From contig CAIQRS010000114.1 of the NCBI GenBank assembly GCA_903874275.1, forward strand, positions 1-43,173: a DNA stretch of 43,173 nucleotides. Direction: 5' to 3'. Source of the stretch: an uncultured Anaeromyxobacter sp. (GTDB lineage: Bacteria > Myxococcota > Myxococcia > Myxococcales > Anaeromyxobacteraceae). Below, piece by piece: positions 21,736 through 29,898 of the stretch. Below the pieces are notes generated by a model, which saw only the letters and a program-made list of their open reading frames with translations, had not been told where the DNA came from and ran no database searches. Position 1 is the first letter of the stretch; every line of letters begins with the position of its first letter. The position numbers and the translations under genes are program-made.

Positions 21736-23709
21736 TTGAGCGACACGGCTCCTTCCGGAGGACCGTCCGAGGTCCGATCGGATTATTTTTCAGACGCAAC
21801 CTTCGACGAGATGGGGCTCTCCGAGCCCGTCCGTCGCGCCATCGCCGAGCGGGGCTACGAGCGCCCCACGCCGGTTCAGTCGGCGACGGTACGGCCCATC
21901 CTGGCCGGCAGGGACGTCATCGTCCGCTCGAAGACCGGCACCGGAAAGACCGCCGCCTTCGGCATCCCCATCATCGAGCGCATCCCGGCCGGCCGCGGCC
22001 GGCCGTCGGCGCTCGTCATGGCCCCCACCCGCGAGCTGGCCATCCAGGTCGCCGAGGAGCTGCAGGCCCTCGGGAAGCCCAAGGGGATCCGTGTCGTCAC
22101 CATCTACGGCGGCGCGTCCATGGGCGATCAGCTCGACGGCCTGCACGCCGGCGCCGAGATCATCGTGGGCACCCCGGGCCGGATCTACGACCACATCCGC
22201 CGGCACACCCTCGACCTCTCCGGCTGCATGGTGAGCTGCCTGGACGAGGCCGACGAGATGCTCAACATGGGGTTCTTCGAGGAGGTGACGCGGATCCTCG
22301 GACACCTCCCCGACGACTGCCAGCAGTTGCTCTTCTCGGCCACCGTCCCGGCCGACATCGAGCAGATCATCAAGGAGTACCTGACCGACCCGGAGACCAT
22401 CCTCCTCTCCGGCGACGAGTACCGCGTCGACAACATCCGCAACGTCCTCTACCACACCAACGAGGCCTACCCGAAGCCGCGCAACCTCCTCTACATGGTG
22501 GAGATCGAGGAGCCCGAGTCGGCCATCGTCTTCTGCAACACCCGCAGCGACACGTCGATGGTGACCGCGGTGCTGAACCGCAACGGCTACGAGGCCGAGC
22601 TCCTCAACGGCGAGCTGCCGCAGAAGGAGCGCGAGCGGGTCATGGCCAAGGTGAAGCGGGGCGAGGTGCGCTTCATGGTGGCCACCGACATCGCCGCCCG
22701 CGGCATCGACATCTCCGACCTGTCGCACATCGTGAACTACTCGCTGCCCGAGGACCCGGCGGTCTACCTGCACCGCGCTGGCCGCACCGGCCGCATCGGC
22801 AAGAAGGGCACGGCGCTGTCGCTGGTCACCGGGGCCGAGGGGATCACGCTCGGCGTCCTTCAGAAGAAGTTCGGCATCGCCTTCGAGGAGAAGCAGATGC
22901 CCTCGCAGGAGGAGGCGCGCCGCATCTGGACCGACCGGCACGTGCACGAGCTCCGGGACGGGATGAGCGCATCCATCTTCGAGGGCTACATCCCGCTGGC
23001 GCAGGAGATCAAGAACCGCCCGGACGCCGACCACCTGCTGGCCTTCGCGCTCAAGTACTTCTTCACGCACCACCGCATCGAGAAGGTCCAGGACCTGAAC
23101 AAGGCCGTGCACAAGAAGGAGGAGCACGAGCGCAAGGAGCTGAAGGCCACCCCGAAGCGGGAGCCCCGCGTCGAGTCGCGCGGGGAGTCGCGCGACAGGG
23201 GAGGGCGCGACGGCCGGGAGCGCACGGGCCGGAGCGATCGCGGCGGACGCGGCGAACGTGTCGAGCGGGTCGAGCGGGTCGAGCGCGAGCGCCGCCCGCG
23301 GAGCGATCGGGAGATCTTCGAGGGGCGGGAGGCGGCCGTGGCCGCTCCGGCGCGCGCCGTGCCGGTCGAGATCCCCGCGACCCGGGAACCGAGGGCGCCG
23401 GTCGAGGTCGAGATCCCCGCCACCCGGGAGCCGGAGCCGTCCGAGGGAGGGGGCGATCGCGGCCGCCTGTCCTCGTCGCGCATCTTCCTGAGCGCCGGCG
23501 AGGTGGACGGAGCCGACGAGGCCCGCCTCCGCGAGACCATCGCGGCCTTCGCCCCGGGGGTCGAGCTGGTCAAGGTCGAGCTGCGCCGCACCCACGCATT
23601 CCTCGAGGTGAAGCCCGAGGACCTGGACGGGCTGGTCTCCGCCCTCCACGGCAAGGAGGCGTTCGGCAAGGCGCTGGCAGCGGAGAGGGCGCGCCGCCGC
23701 CGGCGCTGA
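21736..23709 (+). CDS. DEAD-box RNA helicase (DeaD/CsdA-like)
   Basis: About 657 residues from TTG 21736 (AAAGGG 6 bases upstream); ATG 21709 or 21676 are alternative in-frame starts. All helicase motifs are present: the Q-motif region YERPTPVQ, motif I KTGTGKT, motif Ia PTRELAIQ, motif II DEADEM, motif III SAT, motif V DIAARGIDI and motif VI HRAGRTGR. The second half has an RNA-binding DbpA-like domain (about 580-650, RIFLSAGEVDGADEARL). Between them is a charged linker with internal repeats (VERVERVER and two copies of VEIPATREP). It unwinds RNA in ribosome assembly or cold adaptation. It is divergent from the RpoH-like sigma factor, with leader hairpin and palindrome in between. Confidence 0.94.
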   Translation: MSDTAPSGGPSEVRSDYFSDATFDEMGLSEPVRRAIAERGYERPTPVQSATVRPILAGRDVIVRSKTGTGKTAAFGIPIIERIPAGRGRPSALVMAPTRELAIQVAEELQALGKPKGIRVVTIYGGASMGDQLDGLHAGAEIIVGTPGRIYDHIRRHTLDLSGCMVSCLDEADEMLNMGFFEEVTRILGHLPDDCQQLLFSATVPADIEQIIKEYLTDPETILLSGDEYRVDNIRNVLYHTNEAYPKPRNLLYMVEIEEPESAIVFCNTRSDTSMVTAVLNRNGYEAELLNGELPQKERERVMAKVKRGEVRFMVATDIAARGIDISDLSHIVNYSLPEDPAVYLHRAGRTGRIGKKGTALSLVTGAEGITLGVLQKKFGIAFEEKQMPSQEEARRIWTDRHVHELRDGMSASIFEGYIPLAQEIKNRPDADHLLAFALKYFFTHHRIEKVQDLNKAVHKKEEHERKELKATPKREPRVESRGESRDRGGRDGRERTGRSDRGGRGERVERVERVERERRPRSDREIFEGREAAVAAPARAVPVEIPATREPRAPVEVEIPATREPEPSEGGGDRGRLSSSRIFLSAGEVDGADEARLRETIAAFAPGVELVKVELRRTHAFLEVKPEDLDGLVSALHGKEAFGKALAAERARRRRR

Positions 23710-23716
23710 CCCGCAG

Positions 23717-23736
23717 AGCGCCGACCGGGCGGCGCT
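23717..23736. terminator. Hairpin between convergent helicase and M23 genes
   Basis: AGCGCCG and CGGCGCT form a perfect 7-bp stem around a six-base loop in the 28-base gap between the two stop codons. It could act on both strands. There is no long T-run on either side. Confidence 0.5.
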
Positions 23737-23737
23737 A

Positions 23738-25012
23738 TCAGTCGAGCAGCGCGACCGGACCGCTGTCGAGCTGCCTCCGCGCGGGGTCGATCCGGGCCAG
23801 GAAGTGCTCGCGCCACTCCGCCTTCACCGGCTCGCCACGGGGAATCTGGAGCCGGAGCGGGTTGACGTAGGCGCCCCCCTGGCGGATGGCGTAGTGGAGG
23901 TGCGGCCCGGTGGAGAGCCCGGTGGTGCCGACGCGCCCCACCACCTGCTTCTGCCCGACACGGGCGCCGGCCGCCACGTTCAGGCGGGAGAGGTGGCAGT
24001 AGACCGACTCGAACCCGTTGCGGTGCCGGACCTGCACGGTGAGGCCGCAGCCGCCGTTCCACCCCGCCAGGGACACCACGCCGTCGCCCACGGCCCAGAC
24101 CGGCGTCCCCTCGGGTGCGCCGTAGTCCACGCCCTGGTGGGCGCGCACGTAGCCGAGCAGCGGGTGGCGCCGGCTGCCGAAGCGGGAGGTGAGGTTCACG
24201 AAGGGCACGGGCGCCCGGAGAAACCCGCGGCGGGCGCTGGTGCCGGCGTCGTCGAAGTAGCCGGTGTCGCCGTCCGGGTCGGTGTAGCGGAAGAGCCGCT
24301 TGCGCCCGGCCACCTTGCCCTCGTACTCGGCGGCGAACACCTCGCCGTGGCGGAGGAACCGGCCGTCCGCCTCGACCCGATCCACCACCAGCTTGAGCGA
24401 GTCGCCTTCACGGACGTCCTGGTAGAAGTCCACGTCCCAGGCGAGGACGTCGGCGGCGGCGGCGACGAGCGCGGTGTCGTGACCCGCGGCGTGGAGCGCC
24501 TCGGAGACCGAGGACCGGAGGCTGACCGAGACCAGGACCGGCGTGTGGGTGACCGCGACCTCGCGCTTGCCTCCGCAGAGCCCGGTGGGGCAGGGCCGGA
24601 CCAGGTACTCGTCGGCCGGACCCTGGCGCCAGGAGAGGGAACGAAAGGCGCCGTCGGTCAGCGCGCGCTCGAGCCGGACCTGGTCGCCCGGGCGGGTGCG
24701 CTTGGGGGAGAGCACGCTGCCGAGCGCCCCCAGCACGGCCTGGGCCTCGGCGCCCTCGACTCCCAGTGCGGTGAGGACCTGGCTGGGAAGCTGGTTCCGC
24801 CCCACCAGCCGCAAGGTTGCCCGGGTGACGTCCGGGGGAGGCGCGGGGGCCGGGGCGACCACCGCCGCGACGGGGGGAGCAGGTATGGCCGGGCCGGCGA
24901 CCGGTGCGGATTGCAGGAGAAACACCGCCCCGACGGCGAGGGCGCCCATTGCGGTTCCGGCCACGGCCAGTACGGCTGCGCCGGGAAGGCGGTGTCGGGA
25001 CGGAGGCATCAT
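23738..25012 (-). CDS. M23-family murein endopeptidase, membrane-anchored
   Basis: 424 residues from ATG 25010-25012 (a second ATG follows). A membrane anchor (about 11-36) is followed by a Pro/Ala linker and an OapA/LysM-like helical segment (about 60-160). Then comes a second cell-wall domain with FYQDVREGDSLKLVVDRVE, and the peptidase domain HPLLGYVRAHQGVDYGAPEG ... GPHLHYAI at about 310-395, in which His, Asp and His ligands of zinc are present. The arrangement is like MepM/YebA, which cleave D-Ala-meso-DAP crosslinks. A TATGTT element lies about 12 bases ahead of the start, with no -35 match. The gene is convergent with the helicase. Confidence 0.92.
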   Translation of the reverse strand: MMPPSRHRLPGAAVLAVAGTAMGALAVGAVFLLQSAPVAGPAIPAPPVAAVVAPAPAPPPDVTRATLRLVGRNQLPSQVLTALGVEGAEAQAVLGALGSVLSPKRTRPGDQVRLERALTDGAFRSLSWRQGPADEYLVRPCPTGLCGGKREVAVTHTPVLVSVSLRSSVSEALHAAGHDTALVAAAADVLAWDVDFYQDVREGDSLKLVVDRVEADGRFLRHGEVFAAEYEGKVAGRKRLFRYTDPDGDTGYFDDAGTSARRGFLRAPVPFVNLTSRFGSRRHPLLGYVRAHQGVDYGAPEGTPVWAVGDGVVSLAGWNGGCGLTVQVRHRNGFESVYCHLSRLNVAAGARVGQKQVVGRVGTTGLSTGPHLHYAIRQGGAYVNPLRLQIPRGEPVKAEWREHFLARIDPARRQLDSGPVALLD

Positions 25013-25133
25013 CGGGTCGGCCGCAACATAGCAGCGGCCCCGGGGAGGATGGAAGGGTGGGTCTCTAGGGAAAGGTGCGCGAACCGGGGGCGAACGGGTT
25101 GCCGCCGGGGCGCTCCCGGGAGATTCTCCGCGC

Positions 25134-26003
25134 GTGCTTCCCCTCCGCCGCGCCCGCCTGCAGATCGTCGTCGCCGCGCTGCTCTTCTCGACGGGCGGCG
25201 CGGCCATCAAGGCGACCACGCTCTCGGGGATCGAGGTGGGGGGCGTGCGCTCGGCCATCGCGGCGCTGGCGCTCGTCCTCCTCATCCCCGCGGCGCGGCG
25301 GGGCTATACCTGGCGCGCGGCGGCGGTGGGGCTCGCCTTCGCCGGCTCGCTCGTCCTCTTCGTCACCGCCAACAAGCTGACGACCTCGGCCGCGAGCATC
25401 TTCCTGCAGTCCACCGCGCCACTCTACGTGCTCCTGGCCGGCCCCTGGCTGCTCCGGGAGCGGGCCAGCCGCAGCGACCTCTGGATCATGCTCCCGGTGG
25501 CGGTGGGGCTTCTCCTCGTCTTCGCCGGGACCGGAACGGCGGGGCGCACCTCGCCCGACCCGTTCCTCGGGAACGTGCTCGCGCTCCTCTCCGGGGTCAC
25601 CTGGGCCCTCGCCATCATGGGGCTGCGCTGGATGGCCAGCCACGCCGGGACCTCCCCCATGGCCGCGGCGGTGATGGGCAACGTCTTCGCCGCGGTCCTC
25701 TGCCTCCCCTTCCTGAGGTCGCCCTCGCTCATCCCGGCGGCCGACTGGGCGGCGCTCGCCTACCTGGGCGTGTTCCAGGTGGCGCTCGCCTACGTCTTCC
25801 TCACCGCGGGGGTCGGCAAGCTCCCCGCGCTCGACGCGGCGCTCCTCCTGCTCGTGGAGCCGGCGCTCAACCCGCTCTGGGCCTGGATCGCCCACGGCGA
25901 GCAACCATCCGCGCTGGCGCTCTCCGGGGGAGCCCTCATCCTGGGTGCGACCGCGGTGAAGGCATGGGTGGACGCCCGGGTCCCGGACGTCCCGGCCGGC
26001 TGA
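25134..26003 (+). CDS. EamA-family (DMT) transporter
   Basis: 289 residues from GTG 25134. About ten membrane helices in two EamA repeats: the first has LLFSTGGAAIKATTLSG and KLTTSAASIFLQSTAPLYVLL, the second has WALAIMGLRWMA and LPALDAALLLLVEPALNPLW. Members export amino acids or other small metabolites; the substrate is not apparent. It is divergent from the M23 gene at 25012, leaving a 121-base gap, and convergent with mltG, with a shared hairpin at 25997-26016. Confidence 0.92.
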   Translation: MLPLRRARLQIVVAALLFSTGGAAIKATTLSGIEVGGVRSAIAALALVLLIPAARRGYTWRAAAVGLAFAGSLVLFVTANKLTTSAASIFLQSTAPLYVLLAGPWLLRERASRSDLWIMLPVAVGLLLVFAGTGTAGRTSPDPFLGNVLALLSGVTWALAIMGLRWMASHAGTSPMAAAVMGNVFAAVLCLPFLRSPSLIPAADWAALAYLGVFQVALAYVFLTAGVGKLPALDAALLLLVEPALNPLWAWIAHGEQPSALALSGGALILGATAVKAWVDARVPDVPAG

Positions 26004-26016
26004 ACGCGGTCAGCCG
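25997..26016. terminator. Hairpin containing both convergent stop codons
   Basis: CGGCTGA and TCAGCCG form a 7-bp stem with a six-base loop. The TGA of the EamA gene (26001-26003) and the TGA of mltG (minus, 26010-26012) both lie in the arms, so the structure appears as a bidirectional terminator between convergent genes. Confidence 0.55.
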
Positions 26017-27137
26017 CGGGGCGGCGGCTCCGGGGGGACGGCTGCCTCCGCTGGGGCGGGGGCAACCACGGGCGCCTGCGCGCTCTCCCGCGCGGCCTTC
26101 CGGGCGCGGAAGAACTCGACCTGCCACTCCCGCACGGCGGCCTGGTGGCAGCGGAGATCCGGGCAGAAGACGTGGCTGCCGTCGTTCCGCGAAACGAAGT
26201 AGAGGTCCTTGCAATCGGACGGGGACACGGCCGCGGCCAGCGCCGCCTCGCCCGGGCTGGCGATGGGGCCAGGGGGCAGGCCGGCGACCGTGTACGTGTT
26301 GTAGGGGTGCGGGGCCTGCAGGTCCTTCCTGGTGATGTTGTTCGACCAGCGCCCGCCCTTGCGCAGCATGGTGGCGTACATGACGGTGGGGTCGGTCTGG
26401 AGCTTCATCCCCCGGGCCAGCCGGTTGTGGAAGACGCAGGAGATCCGCTGCCGCTCGTCGCCCCTCCCGGTCTCCTTCTCGATGATGGAGGCCAGGATCA
26501 CCGCCTGCCCCTCGTCGAGGGTCACGCCCGGACGGCGCCGCGTCTCGGCCCGCTTCCAGGCCTCGCGGTAGCGGGCCACCATGGCCGAGAGCAGGTCCCC
26601 GGGCTTCACGCTCCGTGGGAAGGCGTAGGTGTCGGGGAAGAGGAAGCCCTCCATCGAGGGGAAGGGCAGCCCCAGCTCCTTCGCGACCGCGGGGTCGCGC
26701 ATCAGGGCGAGCAGTTCCTCCGATTTCCCCAGCGAGGCCCTCTCGATGATGGGGGCGATCTCGTCGGCGCGCAGCCCCTCCGGCACGGTGAACTTCCAGC
26801 TCTTCACCTCGCCCCGGTAGATGCGCTCGAGCACGTCGTCGGGGAGGAGCGGGCCGCTGAAGGCATACTCGCCGGCCTTGAGCATCCGCTTGTCCCGCTT
26901 CCACATCCGCATGTAGCGCCAGGCGGTCTCCTCGTCGGAGAGGACACCCGTCTCGGCCAGCCGGCGGATCACGCCGCGGGCGTTGGTGCCCGGCGCGATC
27001 TCGACGAGCTTCTCGGAGCCGCTCCCGAAGGGGGTGTCGCGGAAGGCCCGCAACTCCCTCCAGGTGGTCCAGACGAAGGCGCCTCCGGCCAGCACGGCCA
27101 GGAAGACCAGGAGGCCGAGGAGCCGGACGACCCTCAC
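26010..27137 (-). CDS. mltG: MltG endolytic murein transglycosylase
   Basis: 375 residues from GTG 27135-27137. A single membrane anchor (about 4-24) is followed by the LysM-like subdomain and the YceG/MltG catalytic domain. The catalytic Glu220 lies in LASIIEKET, followed by VFHNRL, MKLQTDPTVMY and the NTYTVAGLPPGPI substrate groove. It cleaves nascent glycan strands and so sets their length. The C-terminus ends in a Pro/Ala-rich stretch. Its start overlaps the ruvX stop by four bases (GTGA), so the two are coupled. Confidence 0.95.
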   Translation of the reverse strand: MRVVRLLGLLVFLAVLAGGAFVWTTWRELRAFRDTPFGSGSEKLVEIAPGTNARGVIRRLAETGVLSDEETAWRYMRMWKRDKRMLKAGEYAFSGPLLPDDVLERIYRGEVKSWKFTVPEGLRADEIAPIIERASLGKSEELLALMRDPAVAKELGLPFPSMEGFLFPDTYAFPRSVKPGDLLSAMVARYREAWKRAETRRRPGVTLDEGQAVILASIIEKETGRGDERQRISCVFHNRLARGMKLQTDPTVMYATMLRKGGRWSNNITRKDLQAPHPYNTYTVAGLPPGPIASPGEAALAAAVSPSDCKDLYFVSRNDGSHVFCPDLRCHQAAVREWQVEFFRARKAARESAQAPVVAPAPAEAAVPPEPPPRG

Positions 27138-27547
27138 GCCGGCCTCTCGTCGAGCCAGCCCTGCAGGATCACCGCCGCGGCCTCGGCGTCCACGAGCGCC
27201 TTCATGTCCCGGGCCGAGACCCCGCGTGCGCGCAACCGGTCCTCGGCCTCGAAGGTGGAGAGCCGCTCGTCGAAGAGGTCCACGGGGACGCCCAGCGCGG
27301 CTGCCAGGCGGGGAGCGAAGGACCGGGCCATGCGGGCCGAGGCGCCCTCGGTCCCGTCCATGTTGAGTGGCAGTCCCACCACGGCGCGTGTCACCTCGTA
27401 CTCCCCGGCCACGGCGCCGATGACGCCCAGGTCGGCGGCCTCGTCGCGCCGCTCGACGGCCCTGAGCGGCCGGGCAGCGCGGAGGATGTCGTCGGCCAGG
27501 GCGAGCCCGATCCGGGCCCGTCCCAGGTCGATTCCGAGATAACGCAC
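27134..27547 (-). CDS. ruvX: RuvX/YqgF Holliday junction resolvase-like nuclease
   Basis: 137 residues from GTG 27545-27547. The RNase H-like core begins RYLGIDLGRARIGLALAD with the first catalytic Asp, followed by VVGLPLNMDGTEG, DERLST and the closing acidic VDAEAAAVILQGWL. The family acts in pre-16S rRNA end processing or resolves DNA junctions. The ruvX-mltG neighbourhood, with overlap of four bases, is common in bacteria. There is no good ribosome binding site ahead of the start. Confidence 0.93.
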   Translation of the reverse strand: MRYLGIDLGRARIGLALADDILRAARPLRAVERRDEAADLGVIGAVAGEYEVTRAVVGLPLNMDGTEGASARMARSFAPRLAAALGVPVDLFDERLSTFEAEDRLRARGVSARDMKALVDAEAAAVILQGWLDERPA

Positions 27548-27720
27548 GGGTGGAATGTAGGAGCGCGCCGGCGCGGGGTCAATCGTCCGCGCCGCGGACG
27601 CGTGTGCGCGGATGCGACCCCGCGGGGGCGGAAGGTCGTGGGGAAACGCGACCGGGGCGCGGCACGGCGGGTGCGAGGGGAGGCTCCGCACGTTCCACCC
27701 CGGATTGAGGAGGTCCACAC

Positions 27721-28632
27721 ATGTCGCCCACACAGGCCGCTCCCGTCGCACCGCGCATCACCGTCCCGCCCGACGATCCGGCCACGTCGGACCGCGCGCC
27801 CGCCGCCATCCGCTCGCCGGGGAGCCCGGCCGTCTCCCTGGAGGGGCCGCCGGGGGGCGTGGCCGCGCTCCTCCCCTGGTTCACCGAGGGTGTCGGGGCC
27901 ACGGCGCCCACCCCCTGGCTGGTGGCGCCCTCGGCGGCGGGGAAGGGTTCCGGGGCGGGCTACGCCGGGGCCCTGGTGGCGGGCGCGGCGTCGCCCGGGG
28001 TGAAGGCCACCGGAGACTGGGCCTTCCTCTCCGACCCGTCGCTCAGCGTCGAGGAGAAGCTCTCCCGCTTCATGATCGCGGTGCAGAAGAAGCTCGGCGA
28101 CCAGCTGACCGACAAGATGAACGACTACAAGGCGAAGTACGGCGAGGGGGGCACGGAGACCAAGGAGAAGCAGGGCGGGGGCTTCCTGGGGAGCATCCTC
28201 GGCGCCATCTTCCCGTCGGGGGGCATCTTCGACAAGCTGCTCGGCGGGCTCGAGGACCTGCTCGGCGGCGCGCTCAAGTCTCTGGGCGGCCCGGTGCTGG
28301 CCGCGCTGGCAACGGCGGTCGGGCTTCCCATGCTGGCCCCCGCGGCGCTCAAGTTCGGGGAGAGCCTGGGGGGTGCCCTGGCCGGCGTGCTCACGGGTGA
28401 CAAGGCGAAGACCACGACCACGCCCAAGACCACGTCGAAGCCAACCACCACCTCGACGCCCAAGACGACGACCCCGGCCAAGAAGGGGGAGGCCGGCTCG
28501 CCCGACGAGCGGCTCGAGATGCTCGAGATCCAGAGGCTGGTCGAGAAGCAGAACCAGATGTTCACCCTGGTCTCGAACCTCCTGAAGAGCATGCACGACA
28601 CCAGCATGGTGGCCATCCAGAACGTCCGCTAG
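27721..28632 (+). CDS. Putative secreted/translocator-like protein
   Basis: 303 residues from ATG 27721, with AGGAGG 8 bases upstream. No signal peptide. A Pro/Ala-rich first 90 residues lead to a charged helix (DPSLSVEEKLSRFMIAVQKK), a long region rich in Gly, Ala and Leu (about 155-222, GGFLGSILGAIFPSGG...), a Thr/Lys/Pro-repeat linker (about 225-255) and a final helix (DERLEMLEIQRLVEKQNQ). Amphipathic glycine-rich segments with end helices resemble type III translocators or pore-forming toxins. It is followed after 9 bases by a TPR protein resembling LcrH/SycD chaperones. I cannot assign a family; the secretion idea is inference from shape and neighbour. Confidence 0.7.
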   Translation: MSPTQAAPVAPRITVPPDDPATSDRAPAAIRSPGSPAVSLEGPPGGVAALLPWFTEGVGATAPTPWLVAPSAAGKGSGAGYAGALVAGAASPGVKATGDWAFLSDPSLSVEEKLSRFMIAVQKKLGDQLTDKMNDYKAKYGEGGTETKEKQGGGFLGSILGAIFPSGGIFDKLLGGLEDLLGGALKSLGGPVLAALATAVGLPMLAPAALKFGESLGGALAGVLTGDKAKTTTTPKTTSKPTTTSTPKTTTPAKKGEAGSPDERLEMLEIQRLVEKQNQMFTLVSNLLKSMHDTSMVAIQNVR

Positions 28633-28641
28633 GAGGCGAAC

Positions 28642-29088
28642 GTGATTCCGACCGTCGAAGAGCTGAAGGCAGGGCGGACCCTCGCGGAGATCCAGGGCTT
28701 CACGGCGGAGATGGGCGCCGCGGTGGGGTCGCTGGCGGCGACGGAGGCCGGAAGCGGCGATCTCACGGTGGCCCGCGCCATCCTGGAGGGGCTCGTGGTG
28801 ACCAACCCGCGCGACGCGCTGGCCTGGGCGCTGCTCTCCCAGGTGGAGCGGCGGCGCGGGGAGCCCTACACCGCGCTGCTCTGCGCCGAGGCGGCGGCCC
28901 GGCTCTCGCCGGGGGACCGGCAGGTCCGGCTGGCCCGGGCGGAAGCGCTCCTGGCGGTTCCCGCCGAGGCGGGGACGGGAGGGGCGAGGAGGCGCGAGGT
29001 GGCCCGGGGAGACCTCTCCGACCTCGGGGCCGGCGCCGACGAGGTGGCGCGCCGCGCTGGAGCGCTCCTCCGCGCGCTGGGGCCTTGA
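28642..29088 (+). CDS. LcrH/SycD-like TPR protein, putative chaperone
   Basis: 148 residues from GTG 28642, with AGGAGG 5 bases upstream, which is a strong site. The TPR segment (about 50-105: VARAILEGLVVTNPRDALAW, ALLSQVERRRGEPYTALLCA) has the layout of class II type III secretion chaperones (a short N-terminal helix followed by three TPRs). Such chaperones bind hydrophobic translocators in the cytoplasm. The gene before it is exactly such a hydrophobic glycine-rich protein. No other type III gene is in the window. It could also be an unrelated TPR scaffold. Confidence 0.7.
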   Translation: MIPTVEELKAGRTLAEIQGFTAEMGAAVGSLAATEAGSGDLTVARAILEGLVVTNPRDALAWALLSQVERRRGEPYTALLCAEAAARLSPGDRQVRLARAEALLAVPAEAGTGGARRREVARGDLSDLGAGADEVARRAGALLRALGP

Positions 29089-29124
29089 GGGCGCCCGCCA
29101 GGGAGCCTAGACTTCGCGCCGTCC

Positions 29125-29511
29125 ATGTCGAAGCTCCTGCTCGTCTGCGCCGGCGGCGCCATCGGAAGCGGCGCCCGCTACCTCGTCGGGAGCTGGGCGG
29201 TCGCTGCCTGGGGGCCCGGGTTCCCGTGGGGGACGCTGGCGGTGAACCTCTCGGGCTCCTTCCTCATCTCGGCGGTCATGTACCTGGGGCTGGAGGTGGG
29301 GACGATCGGTCCTGACCTCCGGATCTTCCTCGCCGTGGGGGTGCTGGGCGGCTTCACCACCTACTCCTCGTTCAATCACGAGACCCTGGCGCTGGCCCAG
29401 CGGGGCCAGTGGGGGCTCGCCTCGGCCTATGTCGCGGCGACCCTCCTCGGGGCCTGGGTGGCGGGGCTCGCCGGGTTGCTCCTGGCCCAGTTCGCCTCCT
29501 CCGGCTCCTGA
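29125..29511 (+). CDS. crcB: CrcB/Fluc fluoride channel
   Basis: 128 residues from ATG 29125. Four membrane helices with the hallmark motifs GGAIGSGARYL, NLSGSFLIS and GGFTTYSSF. CrcB dimers form dual-topology channels that export fluoride. It starts 36 bases after the TPR gene. The upstream bases do not resemble the fluoride riboswitch. The CrcB-infA adjacency has no known functional meaning. Confidence 0.95.
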   Translation: MSKLLLVCAGGAIGSGARYLVGSWAVAAWGPGFPWGTLAVNLSGSFLISAVMYLGLEVGTIGPDLRIFLAVGVLGGFTTYSSFNHETLALAQRGQWGLASAYVAATLLGAWVAGLAGLLLAQFASSGS

Positions 29512-29537
29512 GCGCCCTCGGGTGCGGACGCCCGCGC

Positions 29538-29566
29538 TTGACGCGCCCCCGCCCATTGGGGATATT
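29538..29566 (+). promoter_or_regulatory. Promoter of infA
   Basis: TTGACG (29538-29543), a 17-base spacer and GATATT (29561-29566), a good sigma-70 match. It implies a leader of about 100 bases ahead of the IF-1 start. Confidence 0.7.
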
Positions 29567-29567
29567 C

Positions 29568-29584
29568 CGCCCGGAATCCGGGCG
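29568..29584 (+). promoter_or_regulatory. Hairpin at the infA transcription start
   Basis: CGCCCGG and CCGGGCG form a perfect 7-bp stem with a three-base loop immediately after the -10 box. It overlaps the expected transcription start and the first transcribed bases, so it could protect the 5' end or act as an operator. There is no T-run. Confidence 0.35.
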
Positions 29585-29676
29585 AGTCGCCCGGGGCCCC
29601 CGCCTTCGAGCGGCCTCGGAATTCCGGGGCGGTTCAGGCGCATCCGGGCTATAAGGCTGCGAAACCAGGAGAGCGA

Positions 29677-29898
29677 TTGAGCGAAAAGGAAGCAGGAATC
29701 GAAGTTCAGGGCTCCGTCGAGGAAGCCCTCGCCGGAGGCATGTACCGCGTGAAGGTCGATAGCGGCCCCGTGGTGCTGGCCTACGCGTCGGGCAAGATGA
29801 AGAAGTTCCACATCCGCATCATCCCCGGCGACCGCGTCAAGCTGGAACTCAGCCCGTACGACCTCACGCGCGGCCGCATCACCTACCGCGACAAGTAG
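29677..29898 (+). CDS. infA: Translation initiation factor IF-1
   Basis: 73 residues from TTG 29677, with AGGAGA 4 bases upstream. The whole protein is the S1/OB fold of IF-1: [41 protein letters not shown] and the final [13 protein letters not shown]. It binds the 30S A site during initiation. An extra N-terminal stretch MSEKEAGI is slightly longer than in E. coli. It has its own promoter. The last 16 bases overlap the convergent GT51 gene. Confidence 0.97.
   Translation: MSEKEAGIEVQGSVEEALAGGMYRVKVDSGPVVLAYASGKMKKFHIRIIPGDRVKLELSPYDLTRGRITYRDK

Noticed and set aside
23236-23430. Repeat array in the helicase gene
   Set aside because: These are short in-frame repeats that encode a charged linker, not a CRISPR or mobile repeat.
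21216-23870. Long open frames on both strands over the helicase
   Set aside because: The real frame has every DEAD-box motif; the others are shadows of GC-rich codons.
29060-29124. Fluoride riboswitch ahead of crcB
   Set aside because: The 36-base gap and the upstream coding region do not show the conserved fluoride aptamer pattern.
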